A DNA stretch of 64,000 nt from Brevundimonas aurantiaca (lineage in GTDB: Bacteria > Pseudomonadota > Alphaproteobacteria > Caulobacterales > Caulobacteraceae). A program made the translations under genes and the position numbers. The notes under the pieces were generated by a model. It searched no databases and was not told where the DNA came from. It worked only from the letters and a program-made list of their open reading frames with translations. Position 1 is the stretch's first letter. The number at the start of each line of letters is the position of its first letter. Positions 1-9,775 of the stretch are shown one piece after another. The DNA is taken from contig NZ_JACHOQ010000003.1 in the NCBI RefSeq assembly GCF_014199955.1, positions 248,001 through 312,000 on the forward strand. The letters run 5' to 3'.

Positions 1-50
1 ACTCCTTGACTTGAGTCTTGTCTCGGCAATTGTCGCGCCGTCGGCGCCCG

Positions 51-308
51 TCAGAAATCGACGGCCAGACCCTTTTTCTCCCAATCGCCGTAGCGGGTCG
101 GTTCAGGCCCCGTCGGACCGCCGTATTCGGTTGCGGCCGCCGCGCCCTCCTCGGCCATGCGGCGTTCGGCCGCCTCCAGCAGGGCGCGGCGGGCGACCGT
201 GCTCAGCGGTCTTTCGGGCGTGGCGTGGGGGACGTCCTGGTTGAAGGCGGGGGTTTCCCCATCCTCCGCCGCAGCTTCGGCCGGATCGGGGGTGGGATGT
301 TCGGTCAC
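51..308 (-). CDS. DUF1674 / succinate dehydrogenase assembly factor 4 (SdhAF4-like) protein
   Basis: Small protein of 85 residues. Its C-terminus carries the DUF1674 signature (GGPTGPEPTRYGDWE followed by a basic stretch and a terminal DF), the hallmark of SdhAF4 proteins, which help mature flavinylated SdhA of complex II. The N-terminal half is acidic, Pro/Ala-rich and probably disordered. I chose the GTG start at 308 because AAGGGAG lies seven bases upstream. An ATG at 338 is possible but its purine stretch is only two bases away. A still longer reading from 410 would overlap htpX on the other strand. It diverges from htpX. Family assignment is firm; the assembly role is inferred from the family. 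Confidence 0.85.
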   Translation of the reverse strand: MTEHPTPDPAEAAAEDGETPAFNQDVPHATPERPLSTVARRALLEAAERRMAEEGAAAATEYGGPTGPEPTRYGDWEKKGLAVDF

Positions 309-401
309 AGGTCGGCTCCCTTGAGGACGGTGGCTCATGGCCTCAAATAGTCGATCAAAGCCGCGACGCCACAAAAAGCCGCCGACGGCGACGGAACGAC
401 G

Positions 402-1388
402 ATGAACCATCTGAAGACCTTCATTCTTCTGGCCGCCCTAACGGCGCTCTTCGGGGGGCTGGGCTATCTGATCGGCGGCGCGACCGGCATGGCGATCGCC
501 CTGGTCTTCGCCGGCGGCATGAATCTGTTCAGCTACTGGAACGCCGACAAGATCGTCATGAAGATGTACCGGGCCCAGCCGGTCGATGAGCAGCATCCCA
601 ATGCGGTGGTCCGCAACTATGTCGCCGACGTGCGCCAGATGGCGCGCGACGCCGGCCTGCCCCAGCCCCAGGTCGCCATCATCCCCAGCGACCAGCCCAA
701 CGCCTTCGCCACCGGCCGCAATCCGGAGCGCGCGGCCGTCTGCGCCACCACCGGTCTTCTGGACATGCTGACCCGCGACGAGGTGCGCGGCGTGATGGCG
801 CACGAGCTGGCCCATGTGAAGAACCGCGACACCCTGATCATGACGGTGACGGCCACCATCGCCGGGGCCATCGCCGCCCTGGCCAACTTCGCCCTGTTCT
901 TCCAGGGCGGCGACGACCGCGAGCGGCCGGGTGGTCTGATCGGAACCCTGGCCCTGATGATCCTGGCGCCCATGGCGGCCGGCCTGGTGCAGATGGCGAT
1001 TTCGCGCAGCCGCGAATATGAGGCCGATCGCGTCGGGGCGGAGATCGCCAATGACCCTCACGCCCTGGCCTCGGCCCTGCAAAAGATCGAGGCCTACGCC
1101 AAGCGGATCCACAATCCGACGGCCGAGCGCAATCCCGCCTCCGGACAGCTGTTCATCATCAATCCCCTGGCCGGGCGCGGGGCGGACAATCTGTTCTCGA
1201 CCCACCCGGCGACCGGCAATCGCGTTCGGGCTCTGGTGGAGCTGGGCGCGAAGATGGGGATGCGGCCGCGCCAGACGGCGCCCGCGTCCGCCCGGGCGGT
1301 TCCGCTCTCGGCCGTCCCCGCGACGCCCCGGCGCCTGACCACCGGCGTGCCCGCCACCCCGGCCGAGCCGCGCGGTCCCTGGGGCTGA
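402..1388 (+). CDS. htpX: HtpX, membrane zinc metalloprotease (M48B)
   Basis: Inner-membrane protease that degrades misfolded membrane proteins as part of envelope quality control with FtsH. Two N-terminal hydrophobic segments lie at about residues 5-42, and another hydrophobic pair at about 145-200. The zinc site HELAH is at residues 134-138, and the third ligand is probably E205 in SREYEAD. Length of 328 residues is slightly above the roughly 290 usual for the family because of a Pro/Ala-rich tail from about 285 on, which looks disordered. It stands alone, divergent from the SdhAF4-like gene. No heat-shock promoter was recognised upstream. Confidence 0.95.
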   Translation: MNHLKTFILLAALTALFGGLGYLIGGATGMAIALVFAGGMNLFSYWNADKIVMKMYRAQPVDEQHPNAVVRNYVADVRQMARDAGLPQPQVAIIPSDQPNAFATGRNPERAAVCATTGLLDMLTRDEVRGVMAHELAHVKNRDTLIMTVTATIAGAIAALANFALFFQGGDDRERPGGLIGTLALMILAPMAAGLVQMAISRSREYEADRVGAEIANDPHALASALQKIEAYAKRIHNPTAERNPASGQLFIINPLAGRGADNLFSTHPATGNRVRALVELGAKMGMRPRQTAPASARAVPLSAVPATPRRLTTGVPATPAEPRGPWG

Positions 1389-1442
1389 GCGTCGCGCGGG
1401 GCCTTTTGGATTTGCACTTCCGTCGAGGACTCCGTCAGATAG

Positions 1443-1516
1443 CAGATTAAAGCGAGAGCATGATTCACGCTTCTATCGGAACCGCGAAGCGGTTCCGTCC
1501 GAAACGATCATGCTCT
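1443..1516. repeat. Intergenic nested palindromic repeat, copy 1
   Basis: Nested inverted repeat between htpX and the M28 peptidase gene. The inner hairpin is GGAACCGC (1478-1485), loop GAA, GCGGTTCC (1489-1496). The outer arms are AGAGCATGAT (1455-1464) and ATCATGCTCT (1507-1516). A second copy lies at 48148-48230 with the same 19-base core. The 21 bases at 1443-1463 also occur there in inverse orientation. This looks like a small dispersed palindromic element rather than a terminator, as no T-tract follows. Confidence 0.8.
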
Positions 1517-1535
1517 AAGCCAATCAGGGGGTCCT

Positions 1536-3140
1536 ATGTCGCGTCTGCTCGCCTTCGTTTCCGCCGCCGCTCTTCTGGCCACGCCCGTCGCGGCCCAGTC
1601 GGTGAACCGGACCACCGTCAACGGCATCATCGACCAGGGGCTGAACCACAGCCAGGTGATGCAGACGGCCGCCTATCTGACGGACCGGATCGGCGGGCGA
1701 ATGACCAATTCGCCGCAGATGCGGGAGGCGGAACGCTGGACCCAGCAGCAGTTCCGCGACTGGGGCCTGTCGAACGTCCGGGCCGAGGGGTTCGAGTTCG
1801 GGCGGGGCTGGTCCATCGTCCGCTCCAGCGCCCGCATGACGGCGCCGCGACCGCTGGACCTGAGGGCCATTCCGGTGGCCTGGACCCCTTCGACCAACGG
1901 GGTGATCAGCGGCGGCGTGATCGTGGCGCCGATCTCCAAGGTCGAGGATTTCGACAAATGGCGGGGCAAGCTGTCGGGCAAGATCGTCATGCTGTCCCAG
2001 CCCGGAACGGGGTCCGAGCCGACTGAACCGGCGTTCAAACGCTGGACCGGCGCAGAGCTGGCCGAGCGCAACACCTATGTGCAACCCCAGTATTCGCCCG
2101 CTGCGATCGAGCGCCAGCTGAAGACCGCCGATTTCGCGGCGCGGCTCGACGCCTTCCTGGTCGAGCAGGGCGCCCTGGCCTGGGTGAGGATTTCCCAGCG
2201 GGACGGCGGCCTGCTGCACGGCACGGGCTATACCTATCAGGTCGGCGCGACGCCCAAGCTGGCGGGCATGGAGCTGGCGGCTGAGGACTATCGTCGTCTG
2301 GCGCGGCTGGCCCTGACCGATACGCCGCCCACGCTGGAACTGATGAGCGAGGTCCAGTTCCATGACGAGGACGTCAACGCCTACAACATCCTGGCCGACA
2401 TCCCCGGCAGCGGGGGAACCAGCGAATACGTCATGGCGGGCGCCCATCTGGACAGCTGGGTCGCTTCGGACGGAGCGGTGGACAACGCCGCCGGCAGCGC
2501 AGTGGTCATGGAGGCCGCACGCATCCTGAAGACCCTGAACGTGAGGCCCAAACGCACCATCCGTTTCGCCCTGTGGAGCGGCGAGGAACAGGGCATCCTG
2601 GGCTCTTTGGCCTATGTCGACAGGCATCTGGCCACTCGCGCGCCCTCGAACGATCCAGCGTTGGCGAACCTGCCGAACAACCGAACCTGGCGCAGCCGCT
2701 GGCCGATCCAGCCGCGCGAAGGCTATCGGGATCTGGTCGCCTATTTCAACCTGGACAACGGCTCGGGCAAGATCCGGGGCATCAACGCCGAGGGCAATGT
2801 GGCCGCAGTCCCGATCTTCCAGGAATGGCTTGCGCCCTTCGCCAGCATGGGGGCGACCACCGTGTCCCTGCGCCCTTCGGGCGGCACCGACCACGTCTAT
2901 ATGCAGACGGTCGGCGTGCCGGGGTATCAGTTCATTCAGGATCCGCTCGACTATTCCAGTCGCCTGCACCACACCAGTATCGACAGCTATGACCACCTGA
3001 AGCCGGAGGACATGCGTCAGGCGGCGATTATCCTGGCCAGCTTCCTGCTGAACGCGGCCAACCGCGACGAGCCCCTGCCGCGCATGCCCCTGCCGACCGA
3101 GCCGACGCCGACGGACCCGTACGAATATCCGGCGGACTGA
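1536..3140 (+). CDS. Secreted M28 family zinc aminopeptidase
   Basis: Exported metallopeptidase of 534 residues. A signal peptide (about residues 1-20, cleavage after VAA) is followed by an N-terminal region and a probable PA-like insert (about 110-240), then the M28 peptidase domain from about 275. Co-catalytic zinc residues are visible in order: H304 and D306 (AHLDSW), D316 (DNAAGS), the Glu pair 350-351 (WSGEEQG), Asp in LDNGSG, and the late His in HHTSIDSYDH. It probably trims peptides in the periplasm or medium. The C-terminal tail is Pro-rich. It is a single gene, followed by a palindromic repeat region. Exact substrate is unknown. Confidence 0.92.
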   Translation: MSRLLAFVSAAALLATPVAAQSVNRTTVNGIIDQGLNHSQVMQTAAYLTDRIGGRMTNSPQMREAERWTQQQFRDWGLSNVRAEGFEFGRGWSIVRSSARMTAPRPLDLRAIPVAWTPSTNGVISGGVIVAPISKVEDFDKWRGKLSGKIVMLSQPGTGSEPTEPAFKRWTGAELAERNTYVQPQYSPAAIERQLKTADFAARLDAFLVEQGALAWVRISQRDGGLLHGTGYTYQVGATPKLAGMELAAEDYRRLARLALTDTPPTLELMSEVQFHDEDVNAYNILADIPGSGGTSEYVMAGAHLDSWVASDGAVDNAAGSAVVMEAARILKTLNVRPKRTIRFALWSGEEQGILGSLAYVDRHLATRAPSNDPALANLPNNRTWRSRWPIQPREGYRDLVAYFNLDNGSGKIRGINAEGNVAAVPIFQEWLAPFASMGATTVSLRPSGGTDHVYMQTVGVPGYQFIQDPLDYSSRLHHTSIDSYDHLKPEDMRQAAIILASFLLNAANRDEPLPRMPLPTEPTPTDPYEYPAD

Positions 3141-3150
3141 TAAGCGGATC

Positions 3151-3295
3151 CCCTCTCCCATTGGGAGAGGGCTTGAGCGCCCGAGAGCGTAGCGATCGGT
3201 CTCGCGCGAAAGGGAGAGGGTTGCGGCGGTGCGACTGTCCCACCGTCCGGCCCTCATCCGTCCGCTTCGCGGCCACCTTCTCCCAACGGGAGAAG
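3151..3295. repeat. REP-like palindromic repeat cluster
   Basis: Gap between the convergent M28 peptidase and thiolase genes. It holds a hairpin CCCTCTCCC-ATT-GGGAGAGGG (3151-3171), a further GGGAGAGGG at 3213-3221 that can pair with the same left arm, and a second hairpin CTTCTCCC-AAC-GGGAGAAG (3277-3295). This arrangement resembles REP-type intergenic elements found in many proteobacteria. Being between two gene 3' ends, it may also protect or end transcripts, although no strong T-tract follows. Confidence 0.6.
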
Positions 3296-3306
3296 CAAGT
3301 TTCAGG

Positions 3307-4482
<1,176 letters not shown>

Positions 4483-4639
4483 GGGATTTCACTCTCTGCG
4501 GAATTATCGAGTGGCTCTTTTGCCGCATATGGGCGGCTTCGTCACCTGTCGGAGCAAACACCGCCCCGGATTCAGTCCTTCGTCATCCTGACGGCGCATT
4601 GTGTCGGAACGATAGGGACGATCTTGGATTTGATTGGCC

Positions 4640-5353
4640 ATGCTGGGAACGCTGAAACGCCTTGTCACCCATGTCTGCACGCCGGACGAGCTGGACATGA
4701 TCGAGCACTATCAGACCCGCGCCGAAAGGCTGGCGGACCTCTGGGTCCATGCGGTGGGTCTGATGCTGGCGGCCGTCGGCGGCGTCGTTCTGGCGGGCTT
4801 GGCAGGGGTCTATACGGGGGTCGGAGGCGTTCTGGCCACGGCCATCTACGCCCTGTGCCTGATCGGCATGCTGACCGCCTCGACCCTGTATAACTGGACC
4901 AACCCGTGCGCGGCCCGTCCGGTGCTTCGCCGCCTGGATGAGGCGGCCATCTTCCTGATGATCGCCGGCAGCTACACCCCCTTCACCACCCAGAGGTTCG
5001 AAGGTCTCTGGTCGATCGGCTTCACCGCCCTGATCTGGACCCTGGCCTTCGTGGGCGCCGGGGTGAAGCTGTTCGCGCCGCGCATATCCGACCGGTTCTG
5101 GAGCGCGGTCTATGTCGTTTTCGGCTGGCTGGCCGTCGCAGCTCTGAAGCCAATGGTGGAGACGGTCCACCCCGTCGCCCTGGCCCTGCTGGTTCTGGGC
5201 GGGCTGATCTATACGGCCGGGGTGCTGGTCTTCATCAGCCCGAAGGTGCCGTTCCGCCGCGCCATCTGGCACGGTTTCGTCGTCACCGGGGCGACGGTGC
5301 ATTGGACGGCCGTCCTGGTCGGGGTCGTACTGGCCCCGGCGATGAGCCACTGA
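4640..5353 (+). CDS. Hemolysin III / PAQR family membrane protein
   Basis: Integral membrane protein of 237 residues with about seven hydrophobic segments. It belongs to the YqfA/hemolysin III branch of the PAQR superfamily, seen from the LDEAAIFLMIAGSYTPF motif in the middle and the His-containing WHGFVVTGATVHW near the C-terminus. The conserved Asp/His residues are thought to bind a metal and act as an amide hydrolase in this superfamily. True haemolytic activity is not implied. ATG at 4640 was chosen; an in-frame TTG two codons earlier is possible. Physiological substrate is unknown. Confidence 0.88.
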   Translation: MLGTLKRLVTHVCTPDELDMIEHYQTRAERLADLWVHAVGLMLAAVGGVVLAGLAGVYTGVGGVLATAIYALCLIGMLTASTLYNWTNPCAARPVLRRLDEAAIFLMIAGSYTPFTTQRFEGLWSIGFTALIWTLAFVGAGVKLFAPRISDRFWSAVYVVFGWLAVAALKPMVETVHPVALALLVLGGLIYTAGVLVFISPKVPFRRAIWHGFVVTGATVHWTAVLVGVVLAPAMSH

Positions 5354-5439
5354 GGCCTTGCGGCGCGCTTGGGATCAGCCTCTAGCGCTTCGCGCCGCAA
5401 CGGACGATAGTGGCGCGTTGCAAAATCGCGAGAACAAGC

Positions 5440-6057
5440 GTGGCTGACGAAAACATCAAGGGCGGAAAGATTGGCGAAGGCGATCAGGTCGTCATCAAGA
5501 AGTATGCGAACCGGCGTCTCTACAATACGCGCAGCAGCACCTATGTGACCTTGGACGACCTTGCCGCCATGGTGCGCGAGGGGACCGAGTTCGTCGTCTA
5601 TGACGCCAAGACCAACGACGACCTGACGCGCCAGATCCTGACCCAGATCATCTTCGAAGAGGAAAGCCGGGGCGAGGCCCTGCTGCCGGTCCAGTTCCTG
5701 CGTCAGCTGATCGGCTTCTACGGCGGCTCGATGCAGGGCGTTCTGCCCTCCTATCTGGAAATGTCCCTGACCAACTTCAGCCGTCAGCAGGAGCAGTTCG
5801 CCAGTCAGATGAGCCGGGCCTTCGGCGCCGGCGCCGGCGCGACCCTGATCGAGGAGGCGGCCAAGACCAATATGGCCGTGTTCGAACGGGCGATGCAGAT
5901 GTTCCCCGGCTTCGGCTATGGCCGAAGCGAGCCGGCCGCCCCGCCGGCGGCGGAAACCAAGGCGGCCGCAGACAGCGACGCCCTGGAGGAGATGCGCCGC
6001 CAGATGGACGAAATGCGCGCCCAGATCGACCGTCTCGCCGAGTCCAAGCCGAAATGA
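5440..6057 (+). CDS. phaR: Polyhydroxyalkanoate synthesis regulator PhaR
   Basis: DNA- and PHB-binding repressor that controls phasin and granule genes. The N-terminal PHB/PHA accumulation DNA-binding domain is clear (VVIKKYANRRLYNT, then STYVTLDDLAAMV). It is followed by the PHB_acc domain (FLRQLIGFYGGSMQGVLPSYLE) and a C-terminal Ala-rich region ending in a Met/Gln/Glu coiled coil. The GTG at 5440 is taken as start. A GTG at 5410 would add ten residues with no family similarity. It overlaps the next gene by four bases (ATGA), so the two are probably co-translated. Confidence 0.92.
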   Translation: MADENIKGGKIGEGDQVVIKKYANRRLYNTRSSTYVTLDDLAAMVREGTEFVVYDAKTNDDLTRQILTQIIFEEESRGEALLPVQFLRQLIGFYGGSMQGVLPSYLEMSLTNFSRQQEQFASQMSRAFGAGAGATLIEEAAKTNMAVFERAMQMFPGFGYGRSEPAAPPAAETKAAADSDALEEMRRQMDEMRAQIDRLAESKPK

Positions 6058-6416
6058 CCGATCGGATCCAGGCGGTCAGCGGACCTGAGCGCGTGGATCG
6101 CCGCGAAGGTGAAAGGCGCGAGCGCGAACGGCGCGCTCAGCAGGCGGCGGCCAAGGCCCTGGTCCCGGCGCCGCTGACCGAGGCTGAGGCCGAGGCTGCA
6201 ACGGGGTCCTCGGCAAGACCTGCCGTCCATACGGCCGGCGAACCCGGCGCGGCGGCCTTTGTGGCCCAGCAGATGGGCCAGAAGGGGCAAAGGCGCGGCC
6301 TGAAGGGCGGTCCTCCGGTTCTGAACGCCGCGCGCGCCGCCTATTTGGGGGCTGAATATTCGGGCGAGGCCGAGCGACGGCCGCCGGTCGGGCGCGCGTC
6401 CAAGACCGACGTCTGA
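6054..6416 (+). CDS. Conserved hypothetical protein coupled to phaR
   Basis: Protein of 120 residues with no family I recognise. The N-terminus is very rich in Arg and Glu (about residues 8-35), the middle is Ala/Glu-rich, and the C-terminal 45 residues (PGAAAFVAQQMGQKGQRRG onward) look like the conserved part. No membrane segment or signal peptide is seen. Its start overlaps the phaR stop by four bases, which argues for a real, co-translated gene. A role linked to PHB granules is only a guess from position. Confidence 0.7.
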   Translation: MTDRIQAVSGPERVDRREGERRERERRAQQAAAKALVPAPLTEAEAEAATGSSARPAVHTAGEPGAAAFVAQQMGQKGQRRGLKGGPPVLNAARAAYLGAEYSGEAERRPPVGRASKTDV

Positions 6417-6486
6417 TCGGGCGTTAGGCGTCGGGCGGCACGGAACTTGCTGAAGGCGTATCGAAACGCCTCCGCCAGGACACGCC

Positions 6487-6564
6487 ATGCCCGCCGCCCT
6501 CAGCCTCGCCGCCAAGGTCTTCGACGTCGCCGTCGTGGCGCTGATCTTCACCGCCTTTTCCTAA
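6487..6564 (+). CDS. Possible 25-residue membrane peptide
   Basis: ORF of 25 codons with AGGA six bases before its ATG. The product is almost entirely hydrophobic after a single Lys-Val-Phe-Asp stretch, so it could be a one-pass membrane miniprotein. A small hairpin (AGGCGT / ACGCCT, 6454-6471) precedes the ribosome site. It sits between the phaR operon and a convergent membrane-protein gene. Size makes chance occurrence quite possible. Confidence 0.4.
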   Translation: MPAALSLAAKVFDVAVVALIFTAFS

Positions 6565-6595
6565 ATCGTCTTTTCGCCGCCCCGCGCACCGGCCG

Positions 6596-7018
6596 TCAGT
6601 TGGCTAGGTCGAAATCCTTGCGCGACGCGATGATGGTCACGATGAAGCCGGCCAGCACGTCCAGCAGGATCATCACCACGATCAGAAAGAAGGTCGAGGT
6701 GGCGAAGCCGCGGATCAGCAGGAATTCGACCAGGACGATGATGAACAGGACCATCGACAGGGCGTGATTGACGATGGCCACCCTCTGGCTCGACGTCGAC
6801 TTGACCAGTTCGAAGAACAGCAGGATCAGGCCGACGAACAGGATCAGGTCGCCCGAGCCGACGTTCCACTGCGCCCCTGACGCCATGGGGATGGAGAACA
6901 GCGGATCGCGCAGCAGGGCGTCGGCCTGGCTCATGCCGCCGTTTCCGTCGGCGCCGAACAGCACGACGATATTGTAGAGGATCACCGGGATCAGCAGCAG
7001 GGGTATGGCGATCAGCAT
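6596..7018 (-). CDS. Four-helix inner-membrane protein of unknown function
   Basis: Protein of 140 residues with four clear hydrophobic segments (about 2-22, 57-72, 83-104 and 106-130). A short polar loop after the first segment contains a Gly/Asp/Asn-rich stretch. It ends in a positively charged tail (SRKDFDLAN). I do not recognise a named family. Its length, membrane pattern and start context fit a genuine gene. It is convergent with the possible 25-residue peptide and lies about 70 bases from the HMG-CoA lyase stop. Confidence 0.75.
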   Translation of the reverse strand: MLIAIPLLLIPVILYNIVVLFGADGNGGMSQADALLRDPLFSIPMASGAQWNVGSGDLILFVGLILLFFELVKSTSSQRVAIVNHALSMVLFIIVLVEFLLIRGFATSTFFLIVVMILLDVLAGFIVTIIASRKDFDLAN

Positions 7019-7085
7019 GGCGGCTCCTCTCCCCGGCGCAACGGCTGCGCTTCCTAAGCCTGATTAACCCTATTGCGACCGTTCG

Positions 7086-8000
7086 TCACCTGCGGGGAAA
7101 GCAGCCGGCGCGACTGAGGGCGGACGGCGCCGGGCGCCCCAGGGCCGCACCGATCCAGCGCGCCGTCTCGATCAGGGCGTCCAGGTCATAGCCGGTCTGA
7201 AACCCGGCGCGCTCCAGCATATAGACCAGATCCTCGGTGGCGATGTTTCCGGTGGCGCCGGGCGCGAAGGGACAGCCGCCTATGCCCCCGACCGAGGCGT
7301 CCAGCACGTCCACCCCCGCCTCCACCCCGGCATAGGCGTTCGCCAGGCCGGTGTTGCGCGTGTCGTGGAAATGCAGGCGAAGGCGCGCCTCCGGCGCCGC
7401 CCGGCGGGCGGCCTCGACCTTGCGCGTCACCGCCCAGGGATCTCCGGCGCCGATGGTGTCGGCCAGGGCGATTTCACCGACGCCCAGGGCGCCGATCGCC
7501 CCCACAAGGTCGCCGACCTGCTGAACCGAGACTTCTCCGTCAAACGGACAGCCCCAGACGCATGACAGGGTCGCCGACAGAGAGGGGACAACGTCGGACG
7601 TCTGGCTGTTGTGACGGCGGGCGACGATCTCGCCCAGCATCGACAGCTGGTCCTTGATCGTCAGGCCCTGGTTCTTCAGGCCGAATCCGTCGGTGGCGGA
7701 AAGCGAGACATTGACCTCGTCCACGGCCGTGGTCAGGGCGCGATCATAGCCTCGGCCGTTCAGCACCAGACCGATGCGGCTGCGTCCGGCTTCGTGAGGC
7801 AGGGCCGCCATCACCGTTTCCGCCCCGGCCATCTGCGGCACATATTTAGGATGGACGAAGGAGACGGCCTCGATCCGCCGGGCTCCGGCCGCCTCCAGCC
7901 GCCGCACCAGCTCGGCGCGGACGGCGGGGTCCAGCACGGCCTTTTCGTTTTGAAGCCCGTCACGGGGCCCGACCTCGACGATCTGGATGAAGCGGCTCAT
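7086..8000 (-). CDS. mvaB: Hydroxymethylglutaryl-CoA lyase
   Basis: Cleaves HMG-CoA to acetyl-CoA and acetoacetate, the last step of leucine degradation. At 304 residues it is of normal length. Visible family motifs are EVGPRDGLQNE (residues 9-19, metal and substrate site), the HFHDT metal-binding motif, and the HMGL signature GGCPFAPGATGN with the catalytic Cys. The start codon overlaps the stop of the upstream glycosyltransferase by four bases (ATGA), which suggests translational coupling. That pairing has no obvious metabolic logic. No other leucine-catabolism genes are next to it. Confidence 0.94.
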   Translation of the reverse strand: MSRFIQIVEVGPRDGLQNEKAVLDPAVRAELVRRLEAAGARRIEAVSFVHPKYVPQMAGAETVMAALPHEAGRSRIGLVLNGRGYDRALTTAVDEVNVSLSATDGFGLKNQGLTIKDQLSMLGEIVARRHNSQTSDVVPSLSATLSCVWGCPFDGEVSVQQVGDLVGAIGALGVGEIALADTIGAGDPWAVTRKVEAARRAAPEARLRLHFHDTRNTGLANAYAGVEAGVDVLDASVGGIGGCPFAPGATGNIATEDLVYMLERAGFQTGYDLDALIETARWIGAALGRPAPSALSRAGCFPRR

Positions 8001-9700
8001 CGCGTCGCCGCCGTCGCGGGGGCGGCTTGCGTCGCAGGCTCCGCCGTGCGGGGCGGAGGCGCATAGACGGTCAGGCTCACCTCGTCTCCGGCGGAATAGT
8101 TGTAGCCCCGCACCACGCCGACCGCCCGGCCCGCCACACCCAGCCGCCCGGCGGCGGCGCGGAAGGCGTCGGCGTCGCGTCCCTCGACGATGGCCGGCCG
8201 TCCTTCGGCCAGGGCGTCGGCCGCGCCTTGGGCGTCGGTCAGATCCGTGTCCCGACCGGTCAGGAAGACGAAGCTCGGCTCATGGAAGCCGGTGATGGCG
8301 ACCGGTCCAGGGGTGCGGCCCTGGCGGGGATGCAGGTCCGCCGCCTCAAGGGTTTTCTCCAGTCTCGGTGCGATGGCCAGGGGGCGCAGTTGGCGGATGG
8401 TGCCCGACAAGGCGGCGTGGGCCACGATTCCAAAGGCCAGGGACGCGACCAGCGCCGCCACCGGCGCCCGGTTCAACAGCAGGAAGCCGCCGACAGCCGC
8501 CGCCGCCAGGGTCGATCCGACCGTCAGAGCCGCCCAGGTCTGGGCCGTCGAGGTGCCGTAGACGGTCAAGCCATAGACGGTGATGCCGCAGATCAGGACG
8601 GCGGCGAATACCGCCAGGGCCGCGCCGGTGATCCGCGAGACCTTGCCGATCGGCCGGGCCAGGGCGGCGGCGGCCAACAGGGCCAGGGCGCCGAAGGTCG
8701 GCAGGGTGTAGTGCCACAGCTTGGTCGGGGCCAGTTCGAACATCAGCCAGCCGGGAACCAGCCAGCAGACCAGGAAGCGAATGGCCGGCTCGGCCCGACG
8801 GGACCAGCCGGTCGCGACGGCGGCAGGCAGCAGCAGGGTGGAGGGGAAGAACAGCAGGGGCGCGAGAAGCACATACATCCCCGGGAAGCCGGAATGGCTT
8901 TCATGGGCCCCGGCGATCTTGGGCGCCAGGTCGCCGCCGATGGCTTCGCGCCAGAAGCCCCCGTCGGTGGCGATGGTGATGGCGATCGCCCAGGGGCCGA
9001 CCATCAGGGCCACCAGCGGCAGGCCCCAGCCCCAGCCCAGCCGGCCCAGCCAGCGGACGTCGCGGTCCCAGATCGACAGGGCCAGGATCGCCAGGGCCAC
9101 GACCAGAAGGCCGATCGGCCCCTTGATCAGGATCGACAGCCCCAGGCCCAGCCAGAACAGAAGCTTGTGGGGCCGGATCGGTCGTTCCCCGGCTCGGGTC
9201 GCCATATAGATTCGCGCCAGGGCGGCCATGGCCAGGGTGGTGGCGCCGCACAGCATGGCGTCCGTCTTGGCGATCCCGGCCTCGGTGGACAGAAGGAAGG
9301 TCGCCCCCATGATCGCGCCGCCGAAGAAGCCGACGCGCGCGCCCAGCAGGGCCGAACCCGCCCAGGCGACAGCCCAGGCGGCCAGCATGGCCCCCAGGAG
9401 AGAGGGGATCCGATAGGGGGCGATCTCGCGATCCTCGGGGTCCGAGGTCAGGGCGACGGCGGCGGCCTGCAGCCAATAGATGCCGACCGGCTTCTTCCAG
9501 CGCGGCTCGTCTTGGAAGCGGATGTCCACATAGTCGCCGCTCTCCAGCATCTGGACGGTGGCCTGGGCGAAGCGGCTTTCGTCCCGATCCAGCGGCGGCA
9601 GGAGCAGCAGGCCCGGCAGGCCGGCGACCAGCGTCAACAGGGCCGCCAGCAGGGGGCCTCTCCAGCCGGCGATGCGGCGATCCAGATCGAAGCTCTTCAT
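7997..9700 (-). CDS. ArnT/PMT-type membrane glycosyltransferase (GT83-like)
   Basis: Polytopic membrane protein of 567 residues. The first periplasmic loop holds the GT-C signature DRDESRFAQA, followed by EPRWKKPVGIYWLQ, as in ArnT (undecaprenyl-phosphate aminoarabinose transferase) and related enzymes. At least ten hydrophobic segments follow up to about residue 430, then a soluble C-terminal domain of about 120 residues. It probably moves a sugar from a polyprenyl-phosphate carrier to lipid A or another envelope acceptor. A GT2 polyprenyl-phosphate glycosyltransferase diverges 75 bases away and could make the lipid-linked donor. The exact sugar is unknown, so arnT is not assigned. Confidence 0.88.
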   Translation of the reverse strand: MKSFDLDRRIAGWRGPLLAALLTLVAGLPGLLLLPPLDRDESRFAQATVQMLESGDYVDIRFQDEPRWKKPVGIYWLQAAAVALTSDPEDREIAPYRIPSLLGAMLAAWAVAWAGSALLGARVGFFGGAIMGATFLLSTEAGIAKTDAMLCGATTLAMAALARIYMATRAGERPIRPHKLLFWLGLGLSILIKGPIGLLVVALAILALSIWDRDVRWLGRLGWGWGLPLVALMVGPWAIAITIATDGGFWREAIGGDLAPKIAGAHESHSGFPGMYVLLAPLLFFPSTLLLPAAVATGWSRRAEPAIRFLVCWLVPGWLMFELAPTKLWHYTLPTFGALALLAAAALARPIGKVSRITGAALAVFAAVLICGITVYGLTVYGTSTAQTWAALTVGSTLAAAAVGGFLLLNRAPVAALVASLAFGIVAHAALSGTIRQLRPLAIAPRLEKTLEAADLHPRQGRTPGPVAITGFHEPSFVFLTGRDTDLTDAQGAADALAEGRPAIVEGRDADAFRAAAGRLGVAGRAVGVVRGYNYSAGDEVSLTVYAPPPRTAEPATQAAPATAATR

Positions 9701-9775
9701 GAGAGACTCCTTACACGGGGACCGGGCCGGCGTCAGCCGTCTCCCCTAAGCCGTCGATCTCGTCTATGGAGCGGC

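Noticed and set aside
3151-3171. The GGGAGAGGG hairpin as a terminator for the M28 peptidase gene
   Set aside because: The stem is good but GCTTGAGCG follows instead of a T-tract, and further related palindromes stand nearby. A repeat element explains it better.
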